A DNA stretch of 64,000 bases from Mycolicibacterium sp. CBMA 234 (lineage in GTDB: Bacteria > Actinomycetota > Actinomycetes > Mycobacteriales > Mycobacteriaceae). The notes beneath the pieces were generated by a model. The model worked only from the letters and a program-made list of their open reading frames with translations, ran no database searches and was not told the DNA's origin. The first letter of the stretch is position 1; every line of letters begins with the position of its first letter. Below are positions 48,425 through 56,798 of this stretch, one piece after another. The DNA is taken from assembly GCF_009729415.1 (NCBI RefSeq), contig NZ_MPKW01000024.1:1-64000 (forward strand). Direction: 5' to 3'. The translations under genes were made by a program, and so were the position numbers.

Positions 48425-49132
48425 ATGGATGCTCTGGTGGTGACCTCGCGGCGGGCGGAGGTTGCCGCGGGTGTGCGCGCCTCGCTGGCGGCCGGGCTCG
48501 GCATGTACCCGATCGGCGTCGCCTTCGGCTTGTTGGTCATCCAGGCGGGCCTGCCGTGGTGGGTCGCTCCGGCGCTGTCCATCGCATGTTTCGCCGGCTC
48601 GTTGGAGCTGCTGCTGATCGGCATGATCGTCGCAGCGACCCCGCTGGCGACCATCGCACTCACCGCGTTCCTGGTGAACTTCCGCCACATTTTCTACGCG
48701 TTCACGTTCCCGCTGCATGTGGTGCGAAACCGGTTCGCCCGCGCCTACTCGGTCTACACCCTCGTCGATGAGGCGTACGCGGTCACCGCCGCCAACCCGC
48801 GCGGCTGGACGTCGTGGCGCCTGCTCTCGCTGCAGGCCGCGTTCCAGTGCTACTGGGTCGGTGGCGGTCTGACGGGCGTCTTGCTCGGCTCCTTGCTGCC
48901 CACTCGCATCGAGGGGCTCGAGTTCGCGCTGTGCGCACTGTTCGTCACCCTGACGCTGGACGCCTGCCGATCCCGGGCCGGCGTGCCCTCGCTGTTGTTG
49001 GCCGCAGTTAGCTTCTCGATTGCGATGGTCGTTGCGCCTCACCAGGCGTTGTTCGTCGGGCTGCTGCTGTTCATCGCCACGCTCGTGGTGCGCTACCTGC
49101 TCGTGCGACGACAGGCGCCCGCCGATGCTTGA
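48425..49132 (+). CDS. azlC: AzlC-family amino-acid exporter subunit
   Basis: 235 aa. Family opening AEVAAGVRASLAAGLGMYPIGVAFGLLVIQAGLPWW, then SIACFAGSLELLLIGMI (AzlC FAGSAQ-like motif), LTAFLVNFRHIFYAFTFPLH (NxRHxxYg motif) and YTLVDEAYAVTAA. About seven to eight membrane helices. With AzlD it exports branched-chain amino acids in B. subtilis. Its stop overlaps the azlD start by 8 bp. The Lrp regulator is divergent, consistent with amino-acid control. Confidence 0.88.
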   Translation: MDALVVTSRRAEVAAGVRASLAAGLGMYPIGVAFGLLVIQAGLPWWVAPALSIACFAGSLELLLIGMIVAATPLATIALTAFLVNFRHIFYAFTFPLHVVRNRFARAYSVYTLVDEAYAVTAANPRGWTSWRLLSLQAAFQCYWVGGGLTGVLLGSLLPTRIEGLEFALCALFVTLTLDACRSRAGVPSLLLAAVSFSIAMVVAPHQALFVGLLLFIATLVVRYLLVRRQAPADA

Positions 49133-49448
49133 CCTGAGGTACCTCGCGGCCGTGCTGGCGACCGTGTTCGTCATCAATGTGGCCTTGCGTGCGGTGCCGT
49201 TCGCGATCCTGCAGCCACTGCGCAAGTCCCGCTTCGTCGAGGCGATGGCGATCTGGATGCCGGTCGGCATCTTGGTGATCCTGGCTGCCAGCACCTTCCG
49301 CTCGGTGTCGGGCGACGTCAGACACGCGGCGTTCGCGGCGATCGCAGTGGCGCTCACCGCGGCGGTTCACCTTCTCGGCGGACGGCGGACGCTGCTCAGT
49401 GTCGGGATCGGGACGCTTGCCTATGTGCTGTTCGTGAACTGCCTCTGA
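49125..49448 (+). CDS. azlD: AzlD-family exporter subunit
   Basis: 107 aa from the ATG at 49125, overlapping azlC by 8 bp. Four hydrophobic helices: YLAAVLATVFVINVALRAVPF, AMAIWMPVGILVILAAS, AFAAIAVALTAAVHLL and LLSVGIGTLAYVLFVNCL. The RAVPF and PVGILVIL segments are the AzlD pattern. It should form the export complex with AzlC. Confidence 0.88.
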   Translation: MLDLRYLAAVLATVFVINVALRAVPFAILQPLRKSRFVEAMAIWMPVGILVILAASTFRSVSGDVRHAAFAAIAVALTAAVHLLGGRRTLLSVGIGTLAYVLFVNCL

Positions 49449-49582
49449 CGCGCCGTCGAGCGTGGCCCTTGAACCTCACAGTGCGTTCCCAGCAAATTTT
49501 TGACGGCAACGCCAATATATGAGGCGTGCCATGCCTACGCTGAGCGACGTCACGCCCGCCATTGCCGGCAAAAGGAACCGCT

Positions 49583-51052
49583 ATGTCTGGTTTGGTTCGC
49601 ACTTCCGTCACAGCTGGTTTCGCTCTCGGGGCGACGGCGTTCTGGCTGGCCGCAGCGCCCGGCACTCCGGTCGCGCACGCCGCACCGCCGGGGTCGGCGG
49701 CGATCGACGTCCCGCTGTCACCCCTATTCGGCAACGGGGCTAGTTGCGGGACCGATCCGTTGTGTTGGGCCACGGGCGGAACCGCTTTGAAGCCGGCCGC
49801 CGCGCTGGCGTTGCCAGCGGCAGGCCCGGGCAGTAATCCGATCGGTTCGTTGATCGGCATGTTCATCGGCAACGGCGCCGACGCCCCGGCGGATTGCACC
49901 GGCGCGGCGTGCAACGGCGGCAACGGCGGGTTGTTGTTCGGGAACGGCGGCAAGGGTGCCAACGGCGGTAAGGGTGGCAATGCCGGCCTGATCGGCACTG
50001 GCGGTGCCGGCGGCACGGGAGTGGCAGGTGTCAATGCTGGTACCGGCGGCAATGGCGGCACCAGCGGACTGCTGTTCGGCAATGGCGGCCGCGGCGGTGA
50101 TGGTGTCGCGGCCGATCTCAACGGCGGCATAGCGGGCAACGGCGGCAACGGCGGTGACGCCCTGCTGATCGGCGCCGGTGGTCAGGGCGGAGCGGGTGGT
50201 CAGGGCTCCACCGGCGCCGCTGGTGTCAATCCCACGGTGGTCGGCACCGCCGGGACCGGTTCGTATCCGGGCGGGCGGGGTAGCGATGGGGTGACGACCT
50301 ACGTCGGCGGCGTACCGGTGTCGAGCCAAATCGGTGGCACTGGCGGTTACGGCTCGCTTGCCGAGAACGGCGCGACCAACGTCGGCGGCACGGCTGGCAA
50401 TGGCGGGGACGGCGGCGTCGGCGCCTCCGGTGGCGTCGGTGGGTACGGCGGAGGCGGCAGCGCCTCCGGCCACGGCGCGACAGCTCAGGGCGGTACGGGC
50501 GGCAACGGGGGCAACGGCGGCGACGCGGTGAGCAATGCCGGCAATGCCGGGGCCGGCGGTAACGGTGGCAATGGCGGGAACGGCGGGCGCCTGACTGGTA
50601 ACGGCGGCGCGGGCGGAACCGGCGGTCAAGGCGGCACGGGCGGCACTGGGGCGGCCGGTGGCGCAGGCGGTGCAGGTGGACAGGGTGGCGTCGGCTCCCT
50701 CTCCGGCGCCTGCGTCGGCAGTCCGACGTGTTCGGCGTCCGGGGGATCTGGCGGTAACGGTGGCAATGGAGGCAAAGGCGCCGCCGGTGGCGCCGGAGGC
50801 AATGGCGGTGCTGGCGGCACTGGAGGCAGCAGCGTCGGACTGTTGAAGGGCAGTGCCGGTGCGGGTGGACTGGCTGGCTCTGCTGGCACGGGTGGCCCCG
50901 GCGGAGCTGGAGGTGCAGCCGGAGCGCCGGGTAGTTCGGGTGCCGGCGACCCAGGACCTTCCGGCGCGTCAGGTAGTAGCGGCGTGAAGGGTACCGACGG
51001 GGCCGCCGGTTCCGCCGGAAAGACCGGGACTCCTGGCGCCGCCGGTAAGTAG
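49583..51052 (+). CDS. secreted Gly-rich PGRS-like repeat protein without PE domain
   Basis: 489 aa from the ATG at 49583 (AAAGGA upstream). A Sec signal peptide (SGLVRTSVTAGFALGATAFW, then LAAAPGTPVAHA) replaces the ~110-residue PE domain of classical PE_PGRS proteins. After a unique ~85-residue stretch with four Cys (CGTDPLC, DCTGAAC), the remainder is GGxGGx/GNGG repeats (GGNGGLLFGNGGKGANGGKG and so on) carrying the PGRS-type LLFGNGG and LIGTGGAGG motifs. Such repeats form polyglycine-like sandwiches at the cell surface. Function is unknown. Base composition is very GC-rich. It is followed 9 bp later by a methyltransferase gene. Confidence 0.85.
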   Translation: MSGLVRTSVTAGFALGATAFWLAAAPGTPVAHAAPPGSAAIDVPLSPLFGNGASCGTDPLCWATGGTALKPAAALALPAAGPGSNPIGSLIGMFIGNGADAPADCTGAACNGGNGGLLFGNGGKGANGGKGGNAGLIGTGGAGGTGVAGVNAGTGGNGGTSGLLFGNGGRGGDGVAADLNGGIAGNGGNGGDALLIGAGGQGGAGGQGSTGAAGVNPTVVGTAGTGSYPGGRGSDGVTTYVGGVPVSSQIGGTGGYGSLAENGATNVGGTAGNGGDGGVGASGGVGGYGGGGSASGHGATAQGGTGGNGGNGGDAVSNAGNAGAGGNGGNGGNGGRLTGNGGAGGTGGQGGTGGTGAAGGAGGAGGQGGVGSLSGACVGSPTCSASGGSGGNGGNGGKGAAGGAGGNGGAGGTGGSSVGLLKGSAGAGGLAGSAGTGGPGGAGGAAGAPGSSGAGDPGPSGASGSSGVKGTDGAAGSAGKTGTPGAAGK

Positions 51053-51061
51053 CATTTGCCG

Positions 51062-51802
51062 GTGAGCTTCGTCGTCTCGCCGGACGCCTACGGCCGCTAC
51101 ATGGGCCGCTATGCCGAACCCCTCGCAAGGGTGTTCGGCGCATTCGCCGGGGTCAGTGGCGCTGTGCTGGACGTCGGTTGCGGCCCTGGTGCGGTGACGG
51201 CGTATCTCCGGTCCGCCGGAACAGCCGTCTCGGCCATCGACCCGTCGCCGACGTTCGTCGACGCGGTCCGGGAGCGCTTCCCGGACGTTGAGGTCCGTCG
51301 CGGCACGGCCGAGGAATTGCCTTATGACGCAGGCGCTTTCGACGCCGCGCTGGCCCAACTGGTGGTGCACTTCATGCAGGATCCGGTCGGTGGTGTCAAA
51401 CAGATGGCGCGGGTGACGCGCAGCGGAGGCATCGTCGCGGCGTGTATGTGGGATGCGAAAACCGGTGCGCTGGGGCCATTTTGGGACGCGGTGCGCGCCC
51501 TCGACCCGGACGCCGACGATCAAGGACTGGTCTCCGGCGCGCCGCATGGATACCTGACCGACGTGTTCCACGCCGCCGGTCTGCGCGATGTGTATGAGGA
51601 ACTCATCGCCGTCGACGTGGTGCACCCGAGCTTCGCCGAATGGTGGGAGCCGTACACGTACGGCGTCGGGGTTGCGGGTGACTATGTGCAGCGACTCGAC
51701 GACGACGGTCGTGTCCGGCTGGAAACCGTTGCGCGCGAACGACTTGGCCCCGGTCCATTCACCGTCACCGCTGCGGCGTGGGCTGTCCGCGGGACCGTGT
51801 GA
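51062..51802 (+). CDS. class I SAM-dependent methyltransferase
   Basis: 246 aa from the GTG at 51062; a TTG at 51056 is an alternative. Ubiquinone/menaquinone-type methyltransferase pattern: AYGRYMGRYAEPLARVF, motif I AVLDVGCGPGAVTAYL, motif II VSAIDPSPTFVDAVRERFP, GTAEELPYDAGAFDAALAQLVVHFM and a MARVTRSGGIVAACMW motif IV. The substrate is not predictable. It begins 9 bp after the PGRS-like gene, probably by chance rather than function. Confidence 0.85.
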   Translation: MSFVVSPDAYGRYMGRYAEPLARVFGAFAGVSGAVLDVGCGPGAVTAYLRSAGTAVSAIDPSPTFVDAVRERFPDVEVRRGTAEELPYDAGAFDAALAQLVVHFMQDPVGGVKQMARVTRSGGIVAACMWDAKTGALGPFWDAVRALDPDADDQGLVSGAPHGYLTDVFHAAGLRDVYEELIAVDVVHPSFAEWWEPYTYGVGVAGDYVQRLDDDGRVRLETVARERLGPGPFTVTAAAWAVRGTV

Positions 51803-51808
51803 GCGTCG

Positions 51809-52408
51809 TTAGTCGACAGAGCTGACGCTGGCGCCGCAGATCGGCAGGTCGATGCTCAGCCGGTGTGAAGTGAAAGCATTGGGCGGCGTCACCACCAACT
51901 GACCCCAGCGGGCGCACGAATTGCCGGTGCCGGTGTCGATCGCCGAGGTCGACACGTCCGCGGTGCCGACTTGGCCTGGCTGCAGGGTCAGCCGGTGGGC
52001 CGCGTTGGCAGGCCGGCGGGGGACGCTGATCAGGACGCCGCCGACAGGCGTCACCAGATCCACACCCGGATAGCCGATCATGGTGCAGCTGTGCGATGAG
52101 GTGTTCCGGAACGACACCACGACCCGGCGCTGCGTGTTCGCGGTCTCCATGGGTCCGCCGGTCACCTCGAGATCGTTGTCCGTACAGGGGCCGAGTTCCG
52201 TTGGTGCCGTGGCAGTTTGGCTTGGCTGTGCAGTGACGGTTCCGGTTAGGGGTGGTGCTTCCGACGTTGCGGTGGCCGCGGACGTGACGGCGTGAGTCGA
52301 CGGGGGAGGCGCGGTCACCGTCGAGGAGGTCGGCGACGATTGCGGTGTGGAGCAGCCCGTCAGGAGCGTGATCATCAGCACCGACAGTGATCGTGCGTCG
52401 ACCTTCAT
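51809..52408 (-). CDS. DUF4232 lipoprotein
   Basis: 199 aa. Signal peptide with lipobox LLTGC (Cys about residue 19), then a Ser/Thr/Pro-rich linker of ~50 residues and a DUF4232 beta-sandwich (LEVTGGPMETANTQRRVVVSFRNTSSHSCTMIGYPGVDLV ... LTLQPGQVGTADVS split here by eye). The domain is common in actinobacterial cell-surface lipoproteins. No enzymatic role is known. Converges with the methyltransferase gene (6-bp gap). Confidence 0.88.
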   Translation of the reverse strand: MKVDARSLSVLMITLLTGCSTPQSSPTSSTVTAPPPSTHAVTSAATATSEAPPLTGTVTAQPSQTATAPTELGPCTDNDLEVTGGPMETANTQRRVVVSFRNTSSHSCTMIGYPGVDLVTPVGGVLISVPRRPANAAHRLTLQPGQVGTADVSTSAIDTGTGNSCARWGQLVVTPPNAFTSHRLSIDLPICGASVSSVD

Positions 52409-52476
52409 AGGCGTTCTTTCGTCGTGGGCGCCGCGGGTGGGTTAAGTATCCGATGAACGACGCCGCCGAGAAGCGA

Positions 52477-53055
52477 TTACGCGATACCCAGCGCCGCTGC
52501 CGTGAGATGCCAGAGGCGTTCGGCGGCCTGATCCGGGTCGGGACGCGGTGCCGCCCTGAGCTGTTGGGCAATACTGTGCCGCAGTCCGCCGATGACGAAC
52601 GCGCCGGCGCTGGCGGCGTCGATGTCGTCGGGTAGTTGGCCCAGTGTTTGTCCGCTGCGGATGTTGTCGGCCGCGATCTCGCTCATGGTCTGCAGGTGGA
52701 CGGCTTCGAGTTCAGCGAGTTCCGGGTCCAGCGTCGCGCGGCCGAGCAGGATCGGCGCCAGTGGATCGTCGAAGTGATACGCGACGAAGCGGCGGGTGCG
52801 CTCACGCTCTCGAACGCCCCAGTCGACGTCGACCGGAAGCAGCGCATCAGCGATGGCGTGGCGTAGTCCGTCGTAGAAGTCGTCGTAGACCGCCGCGAGC
52901 AGCCCACTCTTGGAGCCGAAGTGGTGGTAGAGGGCGCCGGTACTCAGTTGTGCCCGACGGGTCAGTGCGCTGAGTTCGAGCACCCCGTTGCCACGCACCA
53001 ATTCGTCGCGCGCGGCGGTGAGAAGTTGTTGACGCCCGATCGGGGCTCGTGCCAT
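52477..53055 (-). CDS. TetR-family regulator, divergent from PhyH dioxygenase
   Basis: 192 aa from the ATG whose complement is 53053-53055; an ATG four codons earlier lies inside the operator and is less likely. HTH: IGRQQLLTAARDELVRGNGVLELSALTRRAQLSTGALYHHFGSKSGLLAAVYDDFYDGL. C-terminal ligand domain has PILLGRATLDPELAEL. A perfect 12-bp inverted repeat covers the space between it and the dioxygenase gene, so it likely controls both. Confidence 0.88.
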   Translation of the reverse strand: MARAPIGRQQLLTAARDELVRGNGVLELSALTRRAQLSTGALYHHFGSKSGLLAAVYDDFYDGLRHAIADALLPVDVDWGVRERERTRRFVAYHFDDPLAPILLGRATLDPELAELEAVHLQTMSEIAADNIRSGQTLGQLPDDIDAASAGAFVIGGLRHSIAQQLRAAPRPDPDQAAERLWHLTAAALGIA

Positions 53056-53058
53056 AGT

Positions 53059-53090
53059 CCAAAACATAACAGAACTCGGTTATGTTTTGG
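53059..53090. promoter_or_regulatory. TetR operator between regulator and PhyH gene
   Basis: CCAAAACATAAC (53059-53070) pairs exactly with GTTATGTTTTGG (53079-53090), spacer AGAACTCG. The palindrome ends 12 bp before the dioxygenase ATG and begins 3 bp before the TetR ATG, the ideal place to repress both. Confidence 0.75.
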
Positions 53091-53102
53091 CAGGAGTGGG
53101 TA

Positions 53103-53942
53103 ATGAGCACTGAGGTGTCATCGCTGGCGGACTTGAACGGCGACCTGGCCGGGACCTATCGCAGGACCGAAAGCAGCGGTGCGACCGTCGACCCCGCGGT
53201 GGTCGATGCGGACCTGGCCGCGATGGCACGGGACGGCTACGTCATCCTGCCCGACCTACTCACGCCCGCGCAGCTCGACGAGATTCGGGCAGCCGTCACT
53301 CCGCTGCTGAACCTTCACGGCCGCAACGGGTTTGAAGGAGTTTCGACGCAGCGGATCTATAGCGTCCTCAACAAGACTGCCGCGTGCGACGTCATCGCCG
53401 ACCATCCGCGCGTGCTCGCGCTGCTCGATCGGTTGTTCATGCCGAATTACCTGTTGTCGATGCTCCAGGTGATCAACATCCTGCCGGGCGAGCAAGCCCA
53501 GATGCTGCACACCGACGACGGCTTCTACCCGCTGCCGCGCCCGCGGGCCGCGTTGGGTGCCGCGACCATTTGGGCCATCGACGATTTCACGGCCGACAAC
53601 GGCGCCACCGACGTCGTGCCCGGCAGTCAGCTCTGGGGTGACCGACTGCCTGATGACGCCGAGCGCAAACCCGTTGTGATGTCAGCAGGTTCGTGCGTGG
53701 TCTTCCCGGGCACGCTGTGGCACGGCGGCGGCGCGAACCGCACCGACGGTTCTCGACTAGCTGTCACAGCGCAGTACTGCGAGCCGTGGCTACGGCCGCA
53801 GGAGGCGTTCACCCTGTCGATGACACGGGACACCGTGCGACGGGTGTCGGAAGACATTCGCCGCATGCTCGGCTACAGCATTCATCCGCCTTTCATCGGG
53901 CAGGTCGACGGCATGCACCCGAAGCGGCTCCTGGAGATGTGA
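53103..53942 (+). CDS. phytanoyl-CoA dioxygenase (PhyH) family protein
   Basis: 279 aa from the ATG at 53103, supported by CAGGAG seven bases upstream; the frame opens at 53082 inside the operator. Fe(II)/2-oxoglutarate oxygenase: DGYVILPDLLTPAQLDEIRA at the start, iron ligands His and Asp in QMLHTDDGFYPL, distal His in GTLWHGGGANRTDGSRL with the Arg that binds 2-oxoglutarate. The enzyme hydroxylates an unknown substrate (branched fatty acid, terpenoid or antibiotic-like). Controlled, by position, by the divergent TetR protein. Confidence 0.9.
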   Translation: MSTEVSSLADLNGDLAGTYRRTESSGATVDPAVVDADLAAMARDGYVILPDLLTPAQLDEIRAAVTPLLNLHGRNGFEGVSTQRIYSVLNKTAACDVIADHPRVLALLDRLFMPNYLLSMLQVINILPGEQAQMLHTDDGFYPLPRPRAALGAATIWAIDDFTADNGATDVVPGSQLWGDRLPDDAERKPVVMSAGSCVVFPGTLWHGGGANRTDGSRLAVTAQYCEPWLRPQEAFTLSMTRDTVRRVSEDIRRMLGYSIHPPFIGQVDGMHPKRLLEM

Positions 53943-54005
53943 ACCCGCGAGACGCTTCGTCCGGCCCGGCTGACCGGTCGTCCGGCAGTGCCGGATTAGG
54001 GTCGG

Positions 54006-54644
54006 ATGATGGATAGCGTCTCGGAGCACCCGGCACGGATCAGGGGTGAGCGTCGCCGGATGCGCACCAGGGCCGCGTTGCTCGATGCGGCCGAGCAGCT
54101 GCTGTCGGATCGGTCAACCGATGCGGTTCGGATCGAGGATGTCGCTGAGGTGGCGGGCATTTCGCCGGCGTCGGTCTACGTGCATTTCGGCACCAAAGAT
54201 GCGCTGGTGTCGGCAGTGATGCAGCGGCTGCTCGACACCTCGATGACCGAATTGATGGCGGCATACACCAGTGAGGGCACCGCATTCGAGCAGGTCATGG
54301 AAGCCGGAGTGGCCTACATGAGGCTCCTTGTCGACCATCCGGCGCTGACCCGCTACGTCTCGGTGAATGCCCTTGGCGGGTCGGGCAATTCGCTCGACGG
54401 TGAGGTGTCGGATCGGATTGACTTGTTGCGCAAGGCTTTCGAGCAACGGATTCAGGCTGCCGTCGACAAAGGTGAGGTGCAGCCTGTCGACAGCCGGATG
54501 TTGTCCTACTTCCTGTTCGGCGCCTGGAACGGCGTCGCGGCGCTGGCGTTGCGCACCGACAACGCCCGGCTGACTCCCGACGAGGTGGAAAAGTGCCTGC
54601 TCCAAGCGCGGGAACTGCTGGGCCGCGCCGTCGCCATTGCCTAA
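54006..54644 (+). CDS. TetR-family regulator upstream of second DUF2236 gene
   Basis: 212 aa. A second ATG follows directly. HTH: RMRTRAALLDAAEQLLSDRSTDAVRIEDVAEVAGISPASVYVHFGTKDALVSAV. C-terminal domain contains VAYMRLLVDHPALTRYVSVNALGG. It lies 27 bp ahead of the DUF2236 oxygenase gene in the same direction, with a 27-bp near-perfect palindrome starting three bases before its stop, so it probably represses the downstream gene. Confidence 0.88.
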   Translation: MMDSVSEHPARIRGERRRMRTRAALLDAAEQLLSDRSTDAVRIEDVAEVAGISPASVYVHFGTKDALVSAVMQRLLDTSMTELMAAYTSEGTAFEQVMEAGVAYMRLLVDHPALTRYVSVNALGGSGNSLDGEVSDRIDLLRKAFEQRIQAAVDKGEVQPVDSRMLSYFLFGAWNGVAALALRTDNARLTPDEVEKCLLQARELLGRAVAIA

Positions 54645-54667
54645 TCTAGAGTCAGACTCTAAATTAG
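54641..54667. promoter_or_regulatory. palindromic operator before DUF2236 gene
   Basis: CTAATCTAGAGTC-A-GACTCTAAATTAG has 13-bp arms with one mismatch; the core TAGAGTC-A-GACTCTA (54647-54661) is perfect. It spans the TetR stop and ends 4 bp before the ATG at 54672, so a bound dimer would block initiation of the oxygenase gene. Confidence 0.75.
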
Positions 54668-54671
54668 TTGC

Positions 54672-55904
54672 ATGACGTCACTTGATGTTCGCGCGTCGGC
54701 TGAGCTCTATGAGCGGGTCCCGAGCCCGGAACTGGCCAACTCGACGCTGCTGCGCCTGCTGCCGAAGTTCCTCTCCGAGGACCTGCGGCCCACCCAGGCC
54801 CAGGTGGAAGGCTTCGCCAAGTACGGAGTGACGGGCGACCCGCTGGCCGACGCCGTGGTCGCGGCCATGAAGGGGCCCGGCGCCAAGGAACTGCGCGGGC
54901 AGTTCGAACAGGCCTTGGCCTGCGGCATCGACGCCGTCGACGACGCGCCGCCGGCATTGCGGGAGTTCTTCGCCGCGGTCGAGGAAGTGCCGTACTGGGT
55001 CGATCCCGAGAAGCTGCAGCGTGGTGCCGAGGTCACCAGCCGCATGGGGCCGCTGCTGGCACCCAGCTTGCTGGTCGGACTGGCGCTGACGTACACCACA
55101 CCGGACGGCAACGCGGTGCTGCTGCGCGCCGGCGACACCCGCGACAAGGCTGGGACGCGCGCGGTGGAGACCCTGTCCTGGTTGTCCGCCGTGACCACCC
55201 CGGGCGCGCTGCGTCGCGGTGAACCGGGCTACCAATCTTCAGTGCGGGTTCGGCTGACGCATGCCTTCCTTCGGTCCGGCATGCCCAAGCGTGCCGACTG
55301 GGATGAGGGCCGCTTCGCGGTGCATCAGCAGGTGTTCAGCTCGGTCATCATCGCGTTCACGCTGGTGCCCATGGTGGTCGCGGGCATGGCCGGTAATCGG
55401 TTGCGCCGCAAGGACCGTGAGGCTGTCGTGCACCTGTGGCGGTACATCGCGTACATCGTCGGGGTACATCCGAACCTCATCCCGGCCACCGAATCCGACA
55501 CCAGCAGGCTGCTGTGGATGTTCCTCGACGAGGTGATCGCACCCGACGCCGGCTCCACCGAACTTGGCACTGCGCTGATCGACGCCTATCCCGAGATCTA
55601 CGGCGTTACGGGCAACAAACCCAGCCACCGGATGGCCCGCTGGCTGCTGCCGCAACTGCACGCGGTGGTGGCCCGTGCCGCGCTCGGCAGCGAGGTCTCG
55701 GATGTGCTCGGATTCCCCAAAATCAATCCGGTGGTGGTGCCGCTGGTCGGTCTCACCATGGCGGCCACCACGGTGTGGTCGGCGCTGGACTTCATCGGCC
55801 CGGTGCGTCGCGCCCGCACCCGGCTGATGTACCGCAGCCGCGTCAAGATCATCAACCGGATGTGTCAGCGCACCCACGCCGACCTCAGTTACAGCCGCGA
55901 ATAG
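54672..55904 (+). CDS. MpaB-family (DUF2236) oxygenase-like protein, second locus
   Basis: 410 aa, longer than the DUF2236 protein at 43998. Features: an N-terminal helical region (PELANSTLLRLLPKFLSEDLRP), PYWVDPEKLQRGAEVTSRMGPLLAPSLLVGLALTYT split by eye, VRLTHAFLRSGM, WDEGRFAVHQQVFSSVIIAF with candidate haem histidines, and LWRYIAYIVGVHPNLIPATESD. These are the family's oxygenase MpaB'/rubber-oxygenase-like blocks. Substrate unknown. Preceded by its own TetR gene and operator. The two DUF2236 copies are only distantly alike. Confidence 0.8.
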   Translation: MTSLDVRASAELYERVPSPELANSTLLRLLPKFLSEDLRPTQAQVEGFAKYGVTGDPLADAVVAAMKGPGAKELRGQFEQALACGIDAVDDAPPALREFFAAVEEVPYWVDPEKLQRGAEVTSRMGPLLAPSLLVGLALTYTTPDGNAVLLRAGDTRDKAGTRAVETLSWLSAVTTPGALRRGEPGYQSSVRVRLTHAFLRSGMPKRADWDEGRFAVHQQVFSSVIIAFTLVPMVVAGMAGNRLRRKDREAVVHLWRYIAYIVGVHPNLIPATESDTSRLLWMFLDEVIAPDAGSTELGTALIDAYPEIYGVTGNKPSHRMARWLLPQLHAVVARAALGSEVSDVLGFPKINPVVVPLVGLTMAATTVWSALDFIGPVRRARTRLMYRSRVKIINRMCQRTHADLSYSRE

Positions 55905-55912
55905 CGGGCAGG

Positions 55913-56137
55913 TCAGTACGGAACGTCTACCGAGTCCTGCGGGGTGACCTCGTCCTGGTTCTGCTCGTGCCACCCGAAGCTGCCAGGATTGGGGCCTTGA
56001 GACGGCGCGTCGAAGGCGTCGCCGCCGTTGGGCACCAGCGGGTCGGTATCGGCGGCGGCGATCGGGGCGAGACTGATGACGCCGCCGATCGCGGTTGCGG
56101 CAATCCATGGTGCTACCAGTGCAGTTTTCATCCGCAT
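55913..56137 (-). CDS. small secreted acidic protein
   Basis: 74 aa. Signal peptide MRMKTALVAPWIAATAIGGV, then ISLAPIAAADTD with an AAA-D cleavage site, leaving a ~45-residue mature peptide that is acidic and rich in Pro, Gln and Asn (PNGGDAFDAPSQGPNPGSFG). MKT two residues in is an alternative start. Small exported peptides of this form are common in mycobacteria. Function unknown. Converges with the DUF2236 gene (8-bp gap). Confidence 0.65.
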   Translation of the reverse strand: MRMKTALVAPWIAATAIGGVISLAPIAAADTDPLVPNGGDAFDAPSQGPNPGSFGWHEQNQDEVTPQDSVDVPY

Positions 56138-56253
56138 GACGGCCTCCTGCGGGCTCGGAACCCATAACGCCGGGTATCTGACGCGTGCGTTGATATTAAT
56201 GCTGCGTCAATTGATCAGCAATCCTGCATTTTCCCGATGGTTGCCGGGTTCGC

Positions 56254-56655
56254 TCACAAGCCGCCGCAGCGGGACGGCGCGAAGAACGGCGACCATGGCG
56301 GGCAGTCGGGCGGCAGTGGCTGTGGTGGGGCCGGCGGGGGTGGGGGTCCCAATGGGGCAACCGGCGGAGCCTGGTGCGGGGTGCCGTGCCACGGGTACAG
56401 CACGTTGGTGGCCACGTCGACCACGCCGTCGGAACCCCAGTACCAGTCGTGGCACACGTTCCAATCCCATGAGATCACCGAGCCACCCGGAATCATCCGG
56501 TCACCGGGGCACCAGGTGCTACAAGACATCCCTCCAGGGCAGTTTCCACCCTGATAGCTGGTGCCGTCAGCGTGCGCGACGGCCAGCCCCAAACCGGTCA
56601 GGCTCAACCCGGCCGACATGACTGCGGCGGCGGTCAACCTCGAGATTCGGATCAT
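56254..56655 (-). CDS. secreted Trp/Cys- and Pro-rich protein
   Basis: 133 aa from the ATG whose complement is 56653-56655 (AAGGGA upstream). Signal peptide IRISRLTAAAVMSAGLSLTG, then LGLAVAHADG, with AHA-DG cleavage. The mature part has about six Cys (NCPGGMSCSTWCPGD, VCHDWYW) that could form disulfides outside the cell, then a Pro-rich stretch (PLGPPPPPAPPQPLPPDCPP). This resembles the small mycobacterial secreted proteins with a CPGG/CPGD pattern. Function unknown. The open frame extends 45 bp further up without support. Confidence 0.75.
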   Translation of the reverse strand: MIRISRLTAAAVMSAGLSLTGLGLAVAHADGTSYQGGNCPGGMSCSTWCPGDRMIPGGSVISWDWNVCHDWYWGSDGVVDVATNVLYPWHGTPHQAPPVAPLGPPPPPAPPQPLPPDCPPWSPFFAPSRCGGL

Positions 56656-56798
56656 GATCGGTCCCTTCGTACGCCGCGACTGTCGCGTCGACACGACCAT
56701 TACGCACGGGGGTGTCGGCTACCGATCCCAATTCTCCGACGGCAATGACGCCGAGCGTGCCGTAATGGCGCAGCCGGCGTGCTGACGTTTCTCCGAAC

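Noticed and set aside
49583..51052. Repeats considered as a CRISPR array or satellite
   Set aside because: The repeats are imperfect 9-bp Gly-Gly-x codon patterns in one open frame, with no fixed repeat-spacer structure.
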